From contig NZ_QVQT02000008.1 of assembly GCF_003428625.2 (NCBI RefSeq), positions 179,867-243,866 on the forward strand: a stretch of DNA of 64,000 nt, written 5' to 3'. Shown one piece after another: positions 1-10,600 of this stretch. Made by a program: the position numbers and the translations under genes. Below the pieces are notes generated by a model. The model saw nothing but the letters and a program-made list of their open reading frames with translations. It did not search any database and had not been told where the DNA came from. Within the stretch, counting starts at the first letter, position 1; each line of letters starts with the position of its first letter. This stretch comes from Paracidobacterium acidisoli. Its GTDB lineage: Bacteria > Acidobacteriota > Terriglobia > Terriglobales > Acidobacteriaceae.

Positions 1-21
1 TCTGAGCAGGAACACGAGTGA
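1..21 (+). CDS. C-terminal end of an upstream gene (partial)
   Basis: An open frame enters from the left edge and ends in TGA at 19-21, nine bases before the GTG start of the sigma factor. Only six residues are visible, so the family cannot be read. Sigma factors of the neighbouring type are often preceded by a small YCII/DGPF-domain protein, so that is a guess from context only. Confidence 0.25.
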   Translation, partial: SEQEHE

Positions 22-30
22 GGTTCATCC

Positions 31-1335
31 GTGCAGCAGCGCAGCACAGAGAATGACCGCAGCCGCGAAGAGCCGGCCGGTCAGCCGCAGAAAGCGGAAG
101 GCGATGAGCAGGCACGCAGTGTAGCCGACGCGGTAGCGCGGCGCAGCTATGGCCGTCTTGTCGCCTTTCTCGCCGCGCGCACGCATAACGTCGCCGCCGC
201 TGAAGACGCGCTCTCCGAAGCCTTTGCCGCAGCACTCGCAGACTGGCCGCTGCATGGCTGTCCCGCAAATCCGGAGGCATGGCTGCTCACCGTGGCGCGC
301 CGCAGGTGGATGGATGTCGTGCGAAAGCGGCAGAGCAGCGGCATCGTCGATGAAGAAATCGATCTGCAGCAGATCGCCGACGTTCTCGGCGCCGAGCGGG
401 AGAACGCGGAGATCCCGGACCGCCGGCTGGCGCTGATGTTTGCCTGTGCGCATCCGGCTATCGAAGAGAGTATTCGCGCGCCATTGATTCTGCAGGCGAT
501 CCTGGGCCTCGATGCGGCCACCATCGCCTCGGCCTTTCTCACCTCGCCCGCGGCGATGGGCAAGCGCCTGGTGCGCGCGAAGAGCAAGATTCGCGAAGCC
601 GGCGTCCCCTTCCGCATTCCTGAGCGCGAAGAGCTCGCGGGGCGTCTCGACACCGTGCTCGACGCGATCTACGCCGCCTTCGGCGAGGGCTGGAGCGATG
701 CCGACGGAAGCGATGCAACGCGCCGCGATCTCACCGCCGAGTCACTCTTCCTCGCCCGTCTCGTTGTCGAAATGTTGCCTGATGAGCCGGAGGCGCTTGG
801 TCTGCTTGCTCTCATGCTGCATGCGGAGGCGCGCCGCCGCGGCCGCCGTAACCAGTATGGCGAGTACATTCCACTCAGCGCACAGAACTATGCATTGTGG
901 GACGCAGAAAAGATCGGCGAAGCCGAAGCGCTGCTGCGCCGTGCCGGATGCCTCGGGGCAATCGGCCGTTATCAGCTTGAGGCCGCCATCCAGTCCGCGC
1001 ATGTTGCGCGCTGCCGGAGCGGACAGTCGAACTGGTTCGAGGTGGTGCAGCTTTACGATGCGCTGCTGTCGCTCACCGCATCGCCGGTCGTCGCCATCAA
1101 CCGCGCTCTGGCCATCGCCGAGCTGAAAGGGCCGCAGAGCGGACTCGATGCGCTGCCCGATTCCGCAGCCGATCCACGCCTCGCCGAGTATCAGCCCTGG
1201 TGGGCCGCTCGTGCCGATCTGCTCTCTCGCGCCGGCATGCGCGACGAGTCTCTGCGCGCTTATGAGATCGCCATTGGCCTCGAATCCGATCCCGCCGTGC
1301 GGCAGTTTCTTGAAAAGCGCCGTGCCGCGCTTTAG
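31..1335 (+). CDS. ECF-type RNA polymerase sigma factor with long C-terminal region (DUF6596/ECF42-like)
   Basis: The product is 434 residues, about twice a normal ECF sigma factor. Residues 30-100 look like sigma region 2 (a segment with HNVAAAEDALSEAF and a WLLTVARRRWMD motif). Residues 145-195 look like region 4, with a helix-turn-helix around LGLDAATIASAFLTSPAAM. The remaining 240 residues are helical and contain RGRRNQYGEYIPLSAQNYALWD-type sequence, typical of the C-terminal domain of this family, which is thought to replace an anti-sigma factor in control. It starts at GTG 31. Its TAG stop overlaps the TAA stop of the convergent gene (1332-1335). Target genes cannot be inferred here. 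Confidence 0.9.
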   Translation: MQQRSTENDRSREEPAGQPQKAEGDEQARSVADAVARRSYGRLVAFLAARTHNVAAAEDALSEAFAAALADWPLHGCPANPEAWLLTVARRRWMDVVRKRQSSGIVDEEIDLQQIADVLGAERENAEIPDRRLALMFACAHPAIEESIRAPLILQAILGLDAATIASAFLTSPAAMGKRLVRAKSKIREAGVPFRIPEREELAGRLDTVLDAIYAAFGEGWSDADGSDATRRDLTAESLFLARLVVEMLPDEPEALGLLALMLHAEARRRGRRNQYGEYIPLSAQNYALWDAEKIGEAEALLRRAGCLGAIGRYQLEAAIQSAHVARCRSGQSNWFEVVQLYDALLSLTASPVVAINRALAIAELKGPQSGLDALPDSAADPRLAEYQPWWAARADLLSRAGMRDESLRAYEIAIGLESDPAVRQFLEKRRAAL

Positions 1336-4300
1336 CCCTCGTCGCCCTCTTCCGGAATATTCTCCGGCTGCTTCGCAGGATCGACAGCGGTGTGGTGCGC
1401 ATTGCGAAGCACCGTATTCAGCGCCGGCAGCTGCTTCTGCTCAAACTCCTCCCAGCCCGGCAACACCTCTTTGCCTTCCATCTCCACATGCGCAGCGGCC
1501 GCCTTCAGCGCCTCTGTGGGAGCAGCATCGGCCTGCTGCAGCTCCTCATAAAGCTGCGTCGCCTCCTGCGTCACCTCATCGATGCCCGGCAGCCGCTTCG
1601 CTGCCTTCGGTCCGGTTCCATCCAGCAGCGTCTTCAGCGTGTCGCTGAAGGGCGCAAGCTGCGTCGAGAGTGCAGCATTCTGCGGAGCGGCAATCTGCTC
1701 GCTGACCGAGTGCGCCGCGAGATCGGCCTTTGCCAGCGCATCGAGGGAGGCCGCCATCGCGGTCTGCTCCGTATGCAGCGCTTCCAGATCGACAACCGAA
1801 GTGTGTACGCGCGGGTCCATCTTCACCAGCAGCGGCTTTGATTCGCTGTGACCATCGACCGTCAGGCGAATCGTATACGTCCCCGGCAGCACCAGAGGAC
1901 CCTCCGGCGTCAGCGGCGTGCGATGCGGCACCGCCGCGATCGGATATTCGTAATGCACCGCAGTCGGAGCCGTCGCGTGCAGGTCCCACACTACGCGGTG
2001 CATTCCCGCAGTGATCGGCAGCGGTCCATGCACAGCGGGCCAGTAAGCCGGAATCAGATTCGTGCGCAACCCTTCCGGCGAAGGAGCGACGGGATCGCTG
2101 CTGCTGTAGCGGCGCAGCACCTGGCCCGTGCCGTCGAGCATCTCCAGCGCAACTTCATGCGCATCGCCCGGCAGATCGTAATCAAGGATCGCTCCATCCG
2201 GAGGATTCTCGCCCGCAGGCTCATCGGCAGGCAGAGGCGTATCGGTGTTGGTGTCGCGTTGTACGCGCCACGCCGGCGCAGGCGAAAGCAGCAGCGCGGC
2301 CTGCCGGCCCGCATCCGCGGCCAGCTCACGCAGCGGACTCACATCGTCCAGCACCCAGAAGGAGCGACCATGCGTGGCCACAATCAGATCATCGTCCTTC
2401 ACCAGCAGGTCGCGCATCGACGTGTGCGGCAGGTTGTACTGGAGCGGCTGCCAGTGCGCTCCATCGTCGAAAGATGCCCACACTGCGTGCTCAGTAGCCG
2501 CGTACAGCAGCCCCGGCTGCACCGGATCGGCGCGAACCGCGTTGACCGGAGCATCCTCCGGCAGCCCGGCGCCGATCGTCTGCCAGCTTTTGCCGCCGTC
2601 GTGCGTGCGATAGATATAAGGACGAAGATCGTCGACCCGCATGCGGCTCACCGCGACATAGGCCGTGTCGTCATCGAAGCGCGAGGCATCGATCTGCGCG
2701 ATCTTGCTCCAGTCGGAAACGCCCGGCGGAGTAATGCTGGTCCAGTTTGCGCCGCCGTCGCGCGTGATCCATACAAGGCCGTCATCGGTTCCGGCCCAGA
2801 TCGTCTGCGTATTTTTGTACGATGCGGCAACGGAGTAGATCACGCCGCGCCGCTGTGCCTGTTGCTCGGTGGAGAGCGCGGGCAGGGAAGCGGGCTGCGT
2901 GGTCTTCTCGCGGCTCAGATCGGGGCTGATCGTCTGCCATGTGTGACCATAGTCGGTGGTTTTGAAGAGATGGTTGGCCGCGTAGTACATCGTGTGCGGA
3001 TCGACCGGTGAAAACAGAATCGGCTCTGTGCGGTCGGCGCGGAAGTCACGCCGGTGCATGGGCAGCGGCGTAATGTTCTGCACCTGGCCGGTCACCATGT
3101 CATAGCGCGAAACCTCGGTGCGCCCCGCGCCGTACACGATCTCCGGATGCAGCGGATCGGGCGCCGCGTAGCCGTATTCAATAATGCCCACCGGGTGCCA
3201 GTCGCGGAAGGTGATCTCGCCGTCGTTGCCGCGCGTCGAGGTGCAGACCGAGCCGCTCTCCTGCTGTCCCGCGCAGACCTGATACGGAAACGTGTTCGTC
3301 GCGGCCACGTGATACAGCTGCGCAGTCGGCTCCACATACCAGGAGCTCCAGCTCTCGCCGCCGTTCACGCTCACCACCGCGCCCTGATCGCTCACCAGCA
3401 GCAGAATCTGCGGATTGTGCGGATTGATCCAGAGGTTCTGATAATCGTCGCCGCCCGGCGCGCCGCGCAGGCTGATCCAGGTTTTGCCGCCGTCTGTCGA
3501 GCGGCAGGTCACGATGCTCGTGCTGTAGACGATCTCCGGATTCTTCGGATCGACGACAGGCACCGGCAGATCGCCGCCGCCGATCTTCATCGCCGGGCGC
3601 GGATCGTCGGTAATCCGTTGCCAGGTGGCTCCCGCATCGTCTGACCGGTACACGCCCAGGCCCTTGTCGCTCGCGTATCCACCCTCCGCTTTGGTGGCAA
3701 CGGTTGCGTAGAGCCGCTGCGGATGGCTCGCCGCAATCGCGACATTGATCTGCACAGGATTGTCAGGAAGGCCGCTCGTCAGCGGTTTCCATGTCGCGCC
3801 TCCGTCGGTGGATTTGAAGAGGCCGCCATGCGTGCCCGCATAGCTGTTCGCATCCTCCCAGGGGCCGAGCGTCTCCTCCCACAGCGATGCGTATACGATC
3901 TGCGGGTTCTGCGGATCGATCACCACATCGGAGCCGCCGGTACGATCGTCCTTATACAGAACCTTCTTCCATGTTTTACCGCCATCCTCTGAGCGAAAGA
4001 TGCCGCGCTCCGCATTCGCGCCGTAAGGATGACCGAGCACTGCGGCAAACAGACGGTCCGGATTCTGCGGATCGACGGCCAGCGCCGGTATCTGCTCGCC
4101 GTCGCGCAGTCCCAGGTGCGTCCATGTTTTGCCTGCGTCACTCGAGCGGTAAATGCCGTCGCCGACAGAGAGATCCGGGCGGTGAAGCCCTTCGCCGCTC
4201 GCCACATACACAACGCTGCTGTCCGACGGAGCCACAGCGATGGCTCCGATCGACTGCGTGTCCTGCTGATCGAAGATTGGATTCCAGGTGCGCCCGTAAT

Positions 4301-4535
4301 CGGTCGACTTCCATACGCCGCCATCGACCTGTCCGATATAAAAGACATTCGGCTGATCGGGTACGCCCGCCGCGGCTCGCGTGCGGCCTCCGCGAAACGG
4401 CCCGATCATGCGCCAGTGCATATCGGGCATCGAGCCCGTGGTCTGCGCCGAGGCAGGACACGCAGAGATCGGCAGAAGCATCGCCGCGGCAGCCGCCGCG
4501 AAGATCAGAAGACGCGAAGCGGAGCGTTGTTCCAT
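1332..4535 (-). CDS. Secreted sortilin/VPS10-type BNR-repeat protein
   Basis: This 1067-residue protein has a clear signal peptide (hydrophobic residues 8-30, cleavage near SAQTTGS). Repeated Asp-box/BNR signatures follow, such as STDYGRTW, SSDAGKTW, SEDGGKTW and STDGGATW, which form seven- or ten-bladed propellers. The C-terminal 300 residues form beta domains and a helical tail. The family is annotated as VPS10/sortilin or glycosyl-hydrolase-like, and it is abundant in Acidobacteriota and Bacteroidetes. Catalytic function is unproven, and no sialidase active-site set is evident to me. A second member lies at 7678 on the other strand. The ATG at 4535 gives a classical signal peptide and is the preferred start. 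Confidence 0.9.
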   Translation of the reverse strand: MEQRSASRLLIFAAAAAAMLLPISACPASAQTTGSMPDMHWRMIGPFRGGRTRAAAGVPDQPNVFYIGQVDGGVWKSTDYGRTWNPIFDQQDTQSIGAIAVAPSDSSVVYVASGEGLHRPDLSVGDGIYRSSDAGKTWTHLGLRDGEQIPALAVDPQNPDRLFAAVLGHPYGANAERGIFRSEDGGKTWKKVLYKDDRTGGSDVVIDPQNPQIVYASLWEETLGPWEDANSYAGTHGGLFKSTDGGATWKPLTSGLPDNPVQINVAIAASHPQRLYATVATKAEGGYASDKGLGVYRSDDAGATWQRITDDPRPAMKIGGGDLPVPVVDPKNPEIVYSTSIVTCRSTDGGKTWISLRGAPGGDDYQNLWINPHNPQILLLVSDQGAVVSVNGGESWSSWYVEPTAQLYHVAATNTFPYQVCAGQQESGSVCTSTRGNDGEITFRDWHPVGIIEYGYAAPDPLHPEIVYGAGRTEVSRYDMVTGQVQNITPLPMHRRDFRADRTEPILFSPVDPHTMYYAANHLFKTTDYGHTWQTISPDLSREKTTQPASLPALSTEQQAQRRGVIYSVAASYKNTQTIWAGTDDGLVWITRDGGANWTSITPPGVSDWSKIAQIDASRFDDDTAYVAVSRMRVDDLRPYIYRTHDGGKSWQTIGAGLPEDAPVNAVRADPVQPGLLYAATEHAVWASFDDGAHWQPLQYNLPHTSMRDLLVKDDDLIVATHGRSFWVLDDVSPLRELAADAGRQAALLLSPAPAWRVQRDTNTDTPLPADEPAGENPPDGAILDYDLPGDAHEVALEMLDGTGQVLRRYSSSDPVAPSPEGLRTNLIPAYWPAVHGPLPITAGMHRVVWDLHATAPTAVHYEYPIAAVPHRTPLTPEGPLVLPGTYTIRLTVDGHSESKPLLVKMDPRVHTSVVDLEALHTEQTAMAASLDALAKADLAAHSVSEQIAAPQNAALSTQLAPFSDTLKTLLDGTGPKAAKRLPGIDEVTQEATQLYEELQQADAAPTEALKAAAAHVEMEGKEVLPGWEEFEQKQLPALNTVLRNAHHTAVDPAKQPENIPEEGDEG

Positions 4536-4618
4536 CGTTGCTTTCCCTTTCAGGCCGCCGCCGGAGGGGGCGCGTCGGGCACAGCAAATTGTAATCGCAC
4601 TCTTTCGGTATGCGAGCT

Positions 4619-7573
4619 TCAGAATTCGATCTGCGCGGAGAACTGCAGCTCGCGCGCGAGTAGCTGATTGGTCACACCGGCCAGCGGAGCTCCGAAGCCC
4701 AGGCCAGCAGCGGCGCCATTGCCCCAGGTGCCGCTGAAGCCGACCACGTTGCGATGATTCAGCACATTGAAGGCCTCGGCGCGCAGGTTTGCGTGCACGC
4801 GCTCCGTGCCCAGTGCAATGCGTTTGCCCACAAAAGGATCGACGCTGTAAACAGCGGTGCCCAGGCCGGTGTTGCGCCCGATCACCGAGCCGTGCATCAC
4901 CGGCCGATCTGTCGTTGCGCCGGTATCGCCGCTGTTCGTCACGCCGGTGACTACGTTATAAGGCAGGCCGCTCGCCAGCGTAGCAATGCCTCCCGTGGTG
5001 ACGCCGAACGGCGCGGCATAAACACCGCTCAGAACAAAGCGGTGCCGCTGATCGAAGATCGCATTGCCCAGCTCGGCCCTTCCGGTCATTCGCGGATCGT
5101 TCGGATTCTGACCGGGCACATCGGGATCGACCGTATCCAGCGCATGCGACCACGTATAGCTGGCCAGCAGCGCGGAGCCATTGGCCGCGTGGTGGCTCAC
5201 ATTCACATCGAGCGCGTCGTAGTAGGCCACGCCGTCATTCACGTCGCTCTGAATCAAGCTGTACGGCGGCGTCGCTCCGGCGTTCTTCACCGGATCGCAG
5301 GCCGTCCCGCTCTGCGCATACCAGGCAATCCAGTAAGGCCGCGTGCAGTTCGCTGCCTGCGCGCTTCGCACCCGGCCGGGGGCATTCCGCACAAAAGACG
5401 AAGGCGCGTCGACATCGAGCGGCCGCACAATTTTCAGCGTGTGCGCTCCCACGTAATCGGCGCTCAGCACCCACGCCCGCGCCAGCTGCTGCTCCGCACT
5501 CAGCGTCCACTGCTCGTTGTAGGGATTTCGCAGCGCATCGGGATAGCCATTGAGTGTGCTCGTGGGAAAGAACTGGTCATAATACTTCGCTTGTCCCGGC
5601 CGCAGATAAAGACTGCGCAGCGGCGCAGTCGCGCCTGCCGGAAAAGCCGGCAGCGGCACGTCGGCGACGCTCGATGGAAAGCCTGCCTGTCCCGGCGCGG
5701 CCGTGTAGTTAAAGACGCCCGTCGGTCCGGTCAGCGCATAGTTAGCCTCGGAGTTGTCGACCACCTGCGAGTAATAGAGGCCGAAGCCGCCGCGAACTGT
5801 CGTCATGCCGCGCCCCGCAACGTTCCAGGCGAAACCGGCGCGCGGCGCAAAGCCGGCGCGGGAATCGGTGAAGCTCTGCAGCTCGTACCGCAGCCCCAGG
5901 TTCAGCGTGAAGTCATGAGTCACGTGCGCGTCGTCCTGTACAAAGACCGCGGCCAGCGTGTCATCCACAACATAATCGGCGTTGCCGTAGCTCTGCGTGT
6001 AATTCTGCACGTTGGCAATGTTGCCGAGATACGTGGAGCTTTCGCAGTACGAAGCTGTGCCGGTGCAGGTAAAGTATGTCAGCTTGCCGTCATAGATCGG
6101 GCCGCCGAACTCCTTGCTGTTGCCGCCGTTGCGCGCATGGATCACATCGAAGCCAGAACGCAGCTCGTTGCGGCTCCATGTTCGCGTGAGCGTATCGACC
6201 GCTTCGAGCTGCCGGTTCAGCAGCAGTGCCGACTGCGACGTGCCCGAGGTGAAGGTGCCTCCTGAAGAGATGGGCACCACAAACTGCGTACCGCTCACCA
6301 CCGGCGAGAACTGCGTAATGGGCGACGCAAGCTGAAACTGCATTCGCGCTTCGTTCGACAACGAGTCGTTCAGCACAACCGTGTCGCCCAGCTCCGCCGT
6401 CCACGTGCGCCGGCGGAAGATGCGGTCAACGCTCGGCAGTGTGCTGCCACCCACCGTGCCGTTGGGATTGGTATCGAAGAAGCTGTCCGCTCCCAGGTGC
6501 AGAAAGCCGCGGTGCCGCTCGCTGAATCTGTGATCGGCGCGCAGAAAGCCGAGCCAGTCGCGGTAGTGGCCGATAAAGTTGCCCATATCGAGCGGCGAGG
6601 TCACAGGAGAGGCGCGATTCTGCCAGCTGTATTCCGCCGAGGCCAGAAGCGAAGTGTATCCGTTCCGCGCCAGCGGACCCGACACGCTGCCCGCGCCCTG
6701 CGCCAGCGTATCGCGCGTGATGTCGTTCCCGCTGCTCGCATTCGTCGTGGAGAAGCCGGAGAGCGCAGCCTCCGGCTCCGACGGCCTCCACAGGCCGAGA
6801 AGGTCGCCATGATAATGATCGCCGCTGCGGCGCGTCACGATATTCACGACAGCGCCCTCGCCAAAGCCGTAATCGGCCGCAAAGGCGTTGTCCAGAATCG
6901 TCATCTCGCTCACTGCGTCAATGGGCACGCTGGTAAAGATGGTCTGCCGTCCCCACGCATCGTTGCCGCTGGCCCCATCCACTTCGAACCATGTTTGCCG
7001 CCGCCCCGTGCCGTTCGCGGTGAAGAGATCCTGGTTCATGAAGATGTCGCCCTGGTTGATCGCGGGCCGGTTCACCGCATTCAGCAGCGGCAGCCACGTC
7101 AGCCGCCGGTTCAGCAGCGGCATGCTGCGCATCTGCTCCGTGGTCAGCGTGTCGCCGATCTGCGGCTCATCGGCACGCACGGCATCGACCGCGCCGGTCA
7201 CGCGCACCTCCGTCTGCACCGAGCCGATCTGCATGTGCAGCTGCACATGCGCTGTGACTCCGGCAACGAGCACGATCTGTCTCAGCACTGCCGGAGCAAA
7301 GCCCGCAGAGGCAGCCCGCAGCTCCAGGGGCTCTCCGGCCGGCAGTCCCTCTGCGGCAAATGCGCCCTGAGCGCTCGTGCGAACCACGCGCTCCTCATGC
7401 TGATTGCTGTCCTCGATCACCACCGTCACATCTGCGATCGACACGCCATCGGGTCCTGTGACCACGCCCTGCAGGCTCGCCGTATCGGGAGTCTGCGCAG
7501 CAGCGAATTCCGCCGCAATGAGTACGAGGCAACAGAGAAAGAGTGCCTGCCGAAGGCGGAGGAGGCGAATCAT
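4619..7573 (-). CDS. TonB-dependent receptor with N-terminal carboxypeptidase-regulatory-like domain
   Basis: I place the start at ATG 7573 because it begins a signal peptide (MIRLLRLRQALFLCC, cleavage after AAAQ). An upstream in-frame start would add 35 charged residues. Residues about 28-110 form the CarboxypepD_reg/Cna-B-like domain (LQGVVTGPDGVSIADVTV). A plug domain follows (RSMPLLNRRLTWLPLL; NAFAADYGFGEGAVVNIVTRRSG), then a large outer-membrane barrel ending in SAQIEF, with a terminal Phe as expected for BAM recognition. The 984-residue size fits the Oar-like receptor group common in Acidobacteriota. The substrate is unknown, and oligosaccharide or peptide is usual. It sits 83 bases upstream of, and co-oriented with, the sortilin-like gene at 1332-4535. 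Confidence 0.88.
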   Translation of the reverse strand: MIRLLRLRQALFLCCLVLIAAEFAAAQTPDTASLQGVVTGPDGVSIADVTVVIEDSNQHEERVVRTSAQGAFAAEGLPAGEPLELRAASAGFAPAVLRQIVLVAGVTAHVQLHMQIGSVQTEVRVTGAVDAVRADEPQIGDTLTTEQMRSMPLLNRRLTWLPLLNAVNRPAINQGDIFMNQDLFTANGTGRRQTWFEVDGASGNDAWGRQTIFTSVPIDAVSEMTILDNAFAADYGFGEGAVVNIVTRRSGDHYHGDLLGLWRPSEPEAALSGFSTTNASSGNDITRDTLAQGAGSVSGPLARNGYTSLLASAEYSWQNRASPVTSPLDMGNFIGHYRDWLGFLRADHRFSERHRGFLHLGADSFFDTNPNGTVGGSTLPSVDRIFRRRTWTAELGDTVVLNDSLSNEARMQFQLASPITQFSPVVSGTQFVVPISSGGTFTSGTSQSALLLNRQLEAVDTLTRTWSRNELRSGFDVIHARNGGNSKEFGGPIYDGKLTYFTCTGTASYCESSTYLGNIANVQNYTQSYGNADYVVDDTLAAVFVQDDAHVTHDFTLNLGLRYELQSFTDSRAGFAPRAGFAWNVAGRGMTTVRGGFGLYYSQVVDNSEANYALTGPTGVFNYTAAPGQAGFPSSVADVPLPAFPAGATAPLRSLYLRPGQAKYYDQFFPTSTLNGYPDALRNPYNEQWTLSAEQQLARAWVLSADYVGAHTLKIVRPLDVDAPSSFVRNAPGRVRSAQAANCTRPYWIAWYAQSGTACDPVKNAGATPPYSLIQSDVNDGVAYYDALDVNVSHHAANGSALLASYTWSHALDTVDPDVPGQNPNDPRMTGRAELGNAIFDQRHRFVLSGVYAAPFGVTTGGIATLASGLPYNVVTGVTNSGDTGATTDRPVMHGSVIGRNTGLGTAVYSVDPFVGKRIALGTERVHANLRAEAFNVLNHRNVVGFSGTWGNGAAAGLGFGAPLAGVTNQLLARELQFSAQIEF

Positions 7574-7677
7574 CTGTTCAGCATCGTCGATTTCCTGCCG
7601 AATCACCAGCAAAGACTTATGCCGCCGCGGAATCGGCTTGCCCATCCGGCCTTTTCCGTCCCACAATCGAAGCAACA

Positions 7678-10600
7678 ATGGACACCCCAGCCCCTCGCCA
7701 TCTGCTTCGCCTGTGTGTTCTTCCGCTTCTTATCGCCTCCATATTCTGCGCACTCGCGCCGGCATCGGCCGCTGCGCAGTCGCTCCCTCCGCAGTTATTC
7801 AGCGGGCTGCGCTGGCGTCTGGTCGGCCCCTTTCGCGCCGGACGCGTCGTGGCCGTCAGCGGTGTTCCAGGCGGTGACGGAACCTTCTATTTCGGCGGAG
7901 TCGATGGCGGCGTATGGAAGACAACGGACGCGGGCACCGTCTGGCAGCCGGTCTTCGATCACGAGCGCGCCGCTTCCATCGGAGCTCTCGCCGTCGCGCC
8001 TTCCGATCCGAAGGTGATCTATGCCGGCACCGGTGAGTCCGACATCCGCTCCGATCTCGCCTCCGGCGACGGCGTGTATCGCAGCGAAGACGGCGGTGCG
8101 ACGTGGAAGCACATCGGTCTTGAAGACTCGCGCCAGATCAGCCGCATCCTCGTCGATCCGAATGATGCGCGCACCGTGTATGTGGGTGTGCTGGGTCATG
8201 CCTATGGGCCGAATGCCGAGCGCGGCGTCTACAAATCCACTGATGGCGGAGATCACTGGCAGCGTGTGCTCGATAAAGGCCCCGACACCGGCATCGCCGA
8301 CATCGCGATGGCCACAAACAAACCGCAGATTCTCTTTGCCGCCACATGGAACGCGCATCGCTCCACGTGGAGCACCTATGCTCCGCTCGAAGGTCCAGGC
8401 GACGGCCTCTACCGTTCCATCGATGGCGGCGCAACATGGACGGAGATCGCCGGTCATGGATTGCCCGATGGCCACTGGGGCCGCACCGGCATCGCCGTCG
8501 GCGCCGATGGCCGTCGCGTTTACGTGACGATCGATTGCCCCGGCCACTCCGGCCTCTATCGCTCCGACGATGGAGGCGATACCTGGTCGCTGGTGAACGC
8601 CGACCCGCGTCTCACCAGCCGCGCCTGGTACTTCAGCGCTCTCGCCATCGATCCGTCGAACGCCGACGTTCTCTATATTCCCAACGTTGCGCTGTATCGC
8701 ACCAAAGACGGAGGCAAGACCATCCAGATTGTGCGCGGCGCGCCCGGCGGCGACGACTATCACCAGATATGGGTCGATCCGAAGAATCCCGGCCATCTTG
8801 CGCTCGGCGTCGACCAGGGAGCGACGATCAGCCTCGATCACGGGCACACATGGACGACGTGGTACAACCAGCCCACCGCGCAGCTCTATCACGTCACGAC
8901 CGATCATCGGTTTCCCTACACCATTTATGGAGCGCAGCAGGACAGCGGTTCCATCGCCGTACACAGCCGCTCCGATCACGGACACCTCGACGCGCGCGAC
9001 TGGTTCCTTCCCGGCGACAGCGAGAGCGGATACCTTGCCATCGATCCGAAGGACGAAAACATCATCTATCTCTCGGGCACCTATGGCACCGTACAGCGCT
9101 TCGATCGCCGCACCTCGCTCAGCCAGACCATCACGCCGTGGCCGCTGGGAGGCTTCGATCTGCCCATCAACAAGCGGCGCTATCGCGATCCATGGACGCC
9201 GGTGCTCGTCTTTTCGCCCGCCGATAAAACATCGCTGTATCTGGGCACGCAGTATGTGATGAAGACCACCGACGGCGGCCTGCACTGGCAGAAGATCAGT
9301 CCCGATCTGACGGGAGCTGTAGCTGGGACCAGCGAAGACGGCCCCGCGACGACAGAGAATGCCGAGCAGAGAGGCTTCGGCGTCGTGTACACCATTGCGC
9401 CTTCGCCGCTCAGCGCCGCGCAGATCTGGGCCGGCAGCGATACCGGGCGCATTCATCTCACCACCGATGGCGGCAAAACCTGGCATGATGTAACGCCTCC
9501 AGGGCTTTCCGCGTGGAGCAAGATCGCGCTGATCGAGGCATCGCGCTTCGATGCGGCCACGGCCTACGCCGCCGTCGACCGCCATCGTCTCGACGATCAG
9601 AAGCCGTATCTGTATATCACGCACGATTTCGGAAAGACCTGGAAGCTGTCGGTAAATGGCATCGCCCCCGACAGTTTTCTGAATGCGGTTCGCGAAGATC
9701 CCGAACAGCGCAATCTGCTCTTTGCAGGAACCGAGCTCGGCGTCTATGTCTCCTTCAACGATGGCGGCGACTGGCAGCCGCTGCAGCTCAACCTGCCTGT
9801 CAGCTCCATCCGCGATCTCAATATCAACGGCAGCGATCTGATCGTGGCCACGCATGGCCGCTCCTTCTGGGTGCTGGACGATATTGCTCCGCTCCGTCAG
9901 GCCGCGGCCGTGCAGAATGCTTCGGCATATCTGTACGCGCCTCCGTCTGCGGTGCGCGTCGACAACGATGGCTTCCTCGGCACGCCGCTGCCGCCGGAAG
10001 AGCCGCAGGCGGACAATCCTCCTAACGGCGCCATCGTGGACTACTATCTTCGCGGCGACGCATCCAAAGTCACCCTGCAGATTCTCGACGCGCAGGGCCA
10101 TGTGCTGCGCCACTTTTCAAGCGAAGACAAACAGACCATCAAACGTCCGCTGCTGCCCATCGCCGAGCGCTGGTTTCCGAAGCCGGAGGTTCTCGCCACA
10201 AACGCCGGAGAGCATCGCTTTATCTGGGATCTCGAATCCGGAGGCTCTGGTACCGGCCTCGATGACGACGACGATGATGACAATGCGAGCATGCCGCCGG
10301 GGCCGCGTGTTCCGCCGGGCGTCTACACGCTGCGGCTCTCCGCCGACGGCACAACGGTCAGCCGTCCGCTGCACGTCATCATGGACCCGCGCGCGCAGGC
10401 AGCCACGCAGGTGCTCGATCAGCAGTACTCGCTCGCCGCCGCCATTTATGAGAAGACACGATCCAGTCGTCAGGCCATGGCAGAGCTTGAAAGCGTGGAG
10501 AGCCAGCTAAAAGCGCTCGCGGCAAATGCGGAAAATAATCCGGATTTGGTGCAGGCTGTCCAGCGCGCCCAGGCAAAGGTCGAAGCGATCAAGGGCGGCG

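Noticed and set aside
7795..10113. 772-residue open frame on the minus strand
   Set aside because: It lies entirely antisense to a sortilin-like gene with clear signal peptide and BNR repeats. Its sequence has no family features, and long antisense frames are common in high-GC codon usage.
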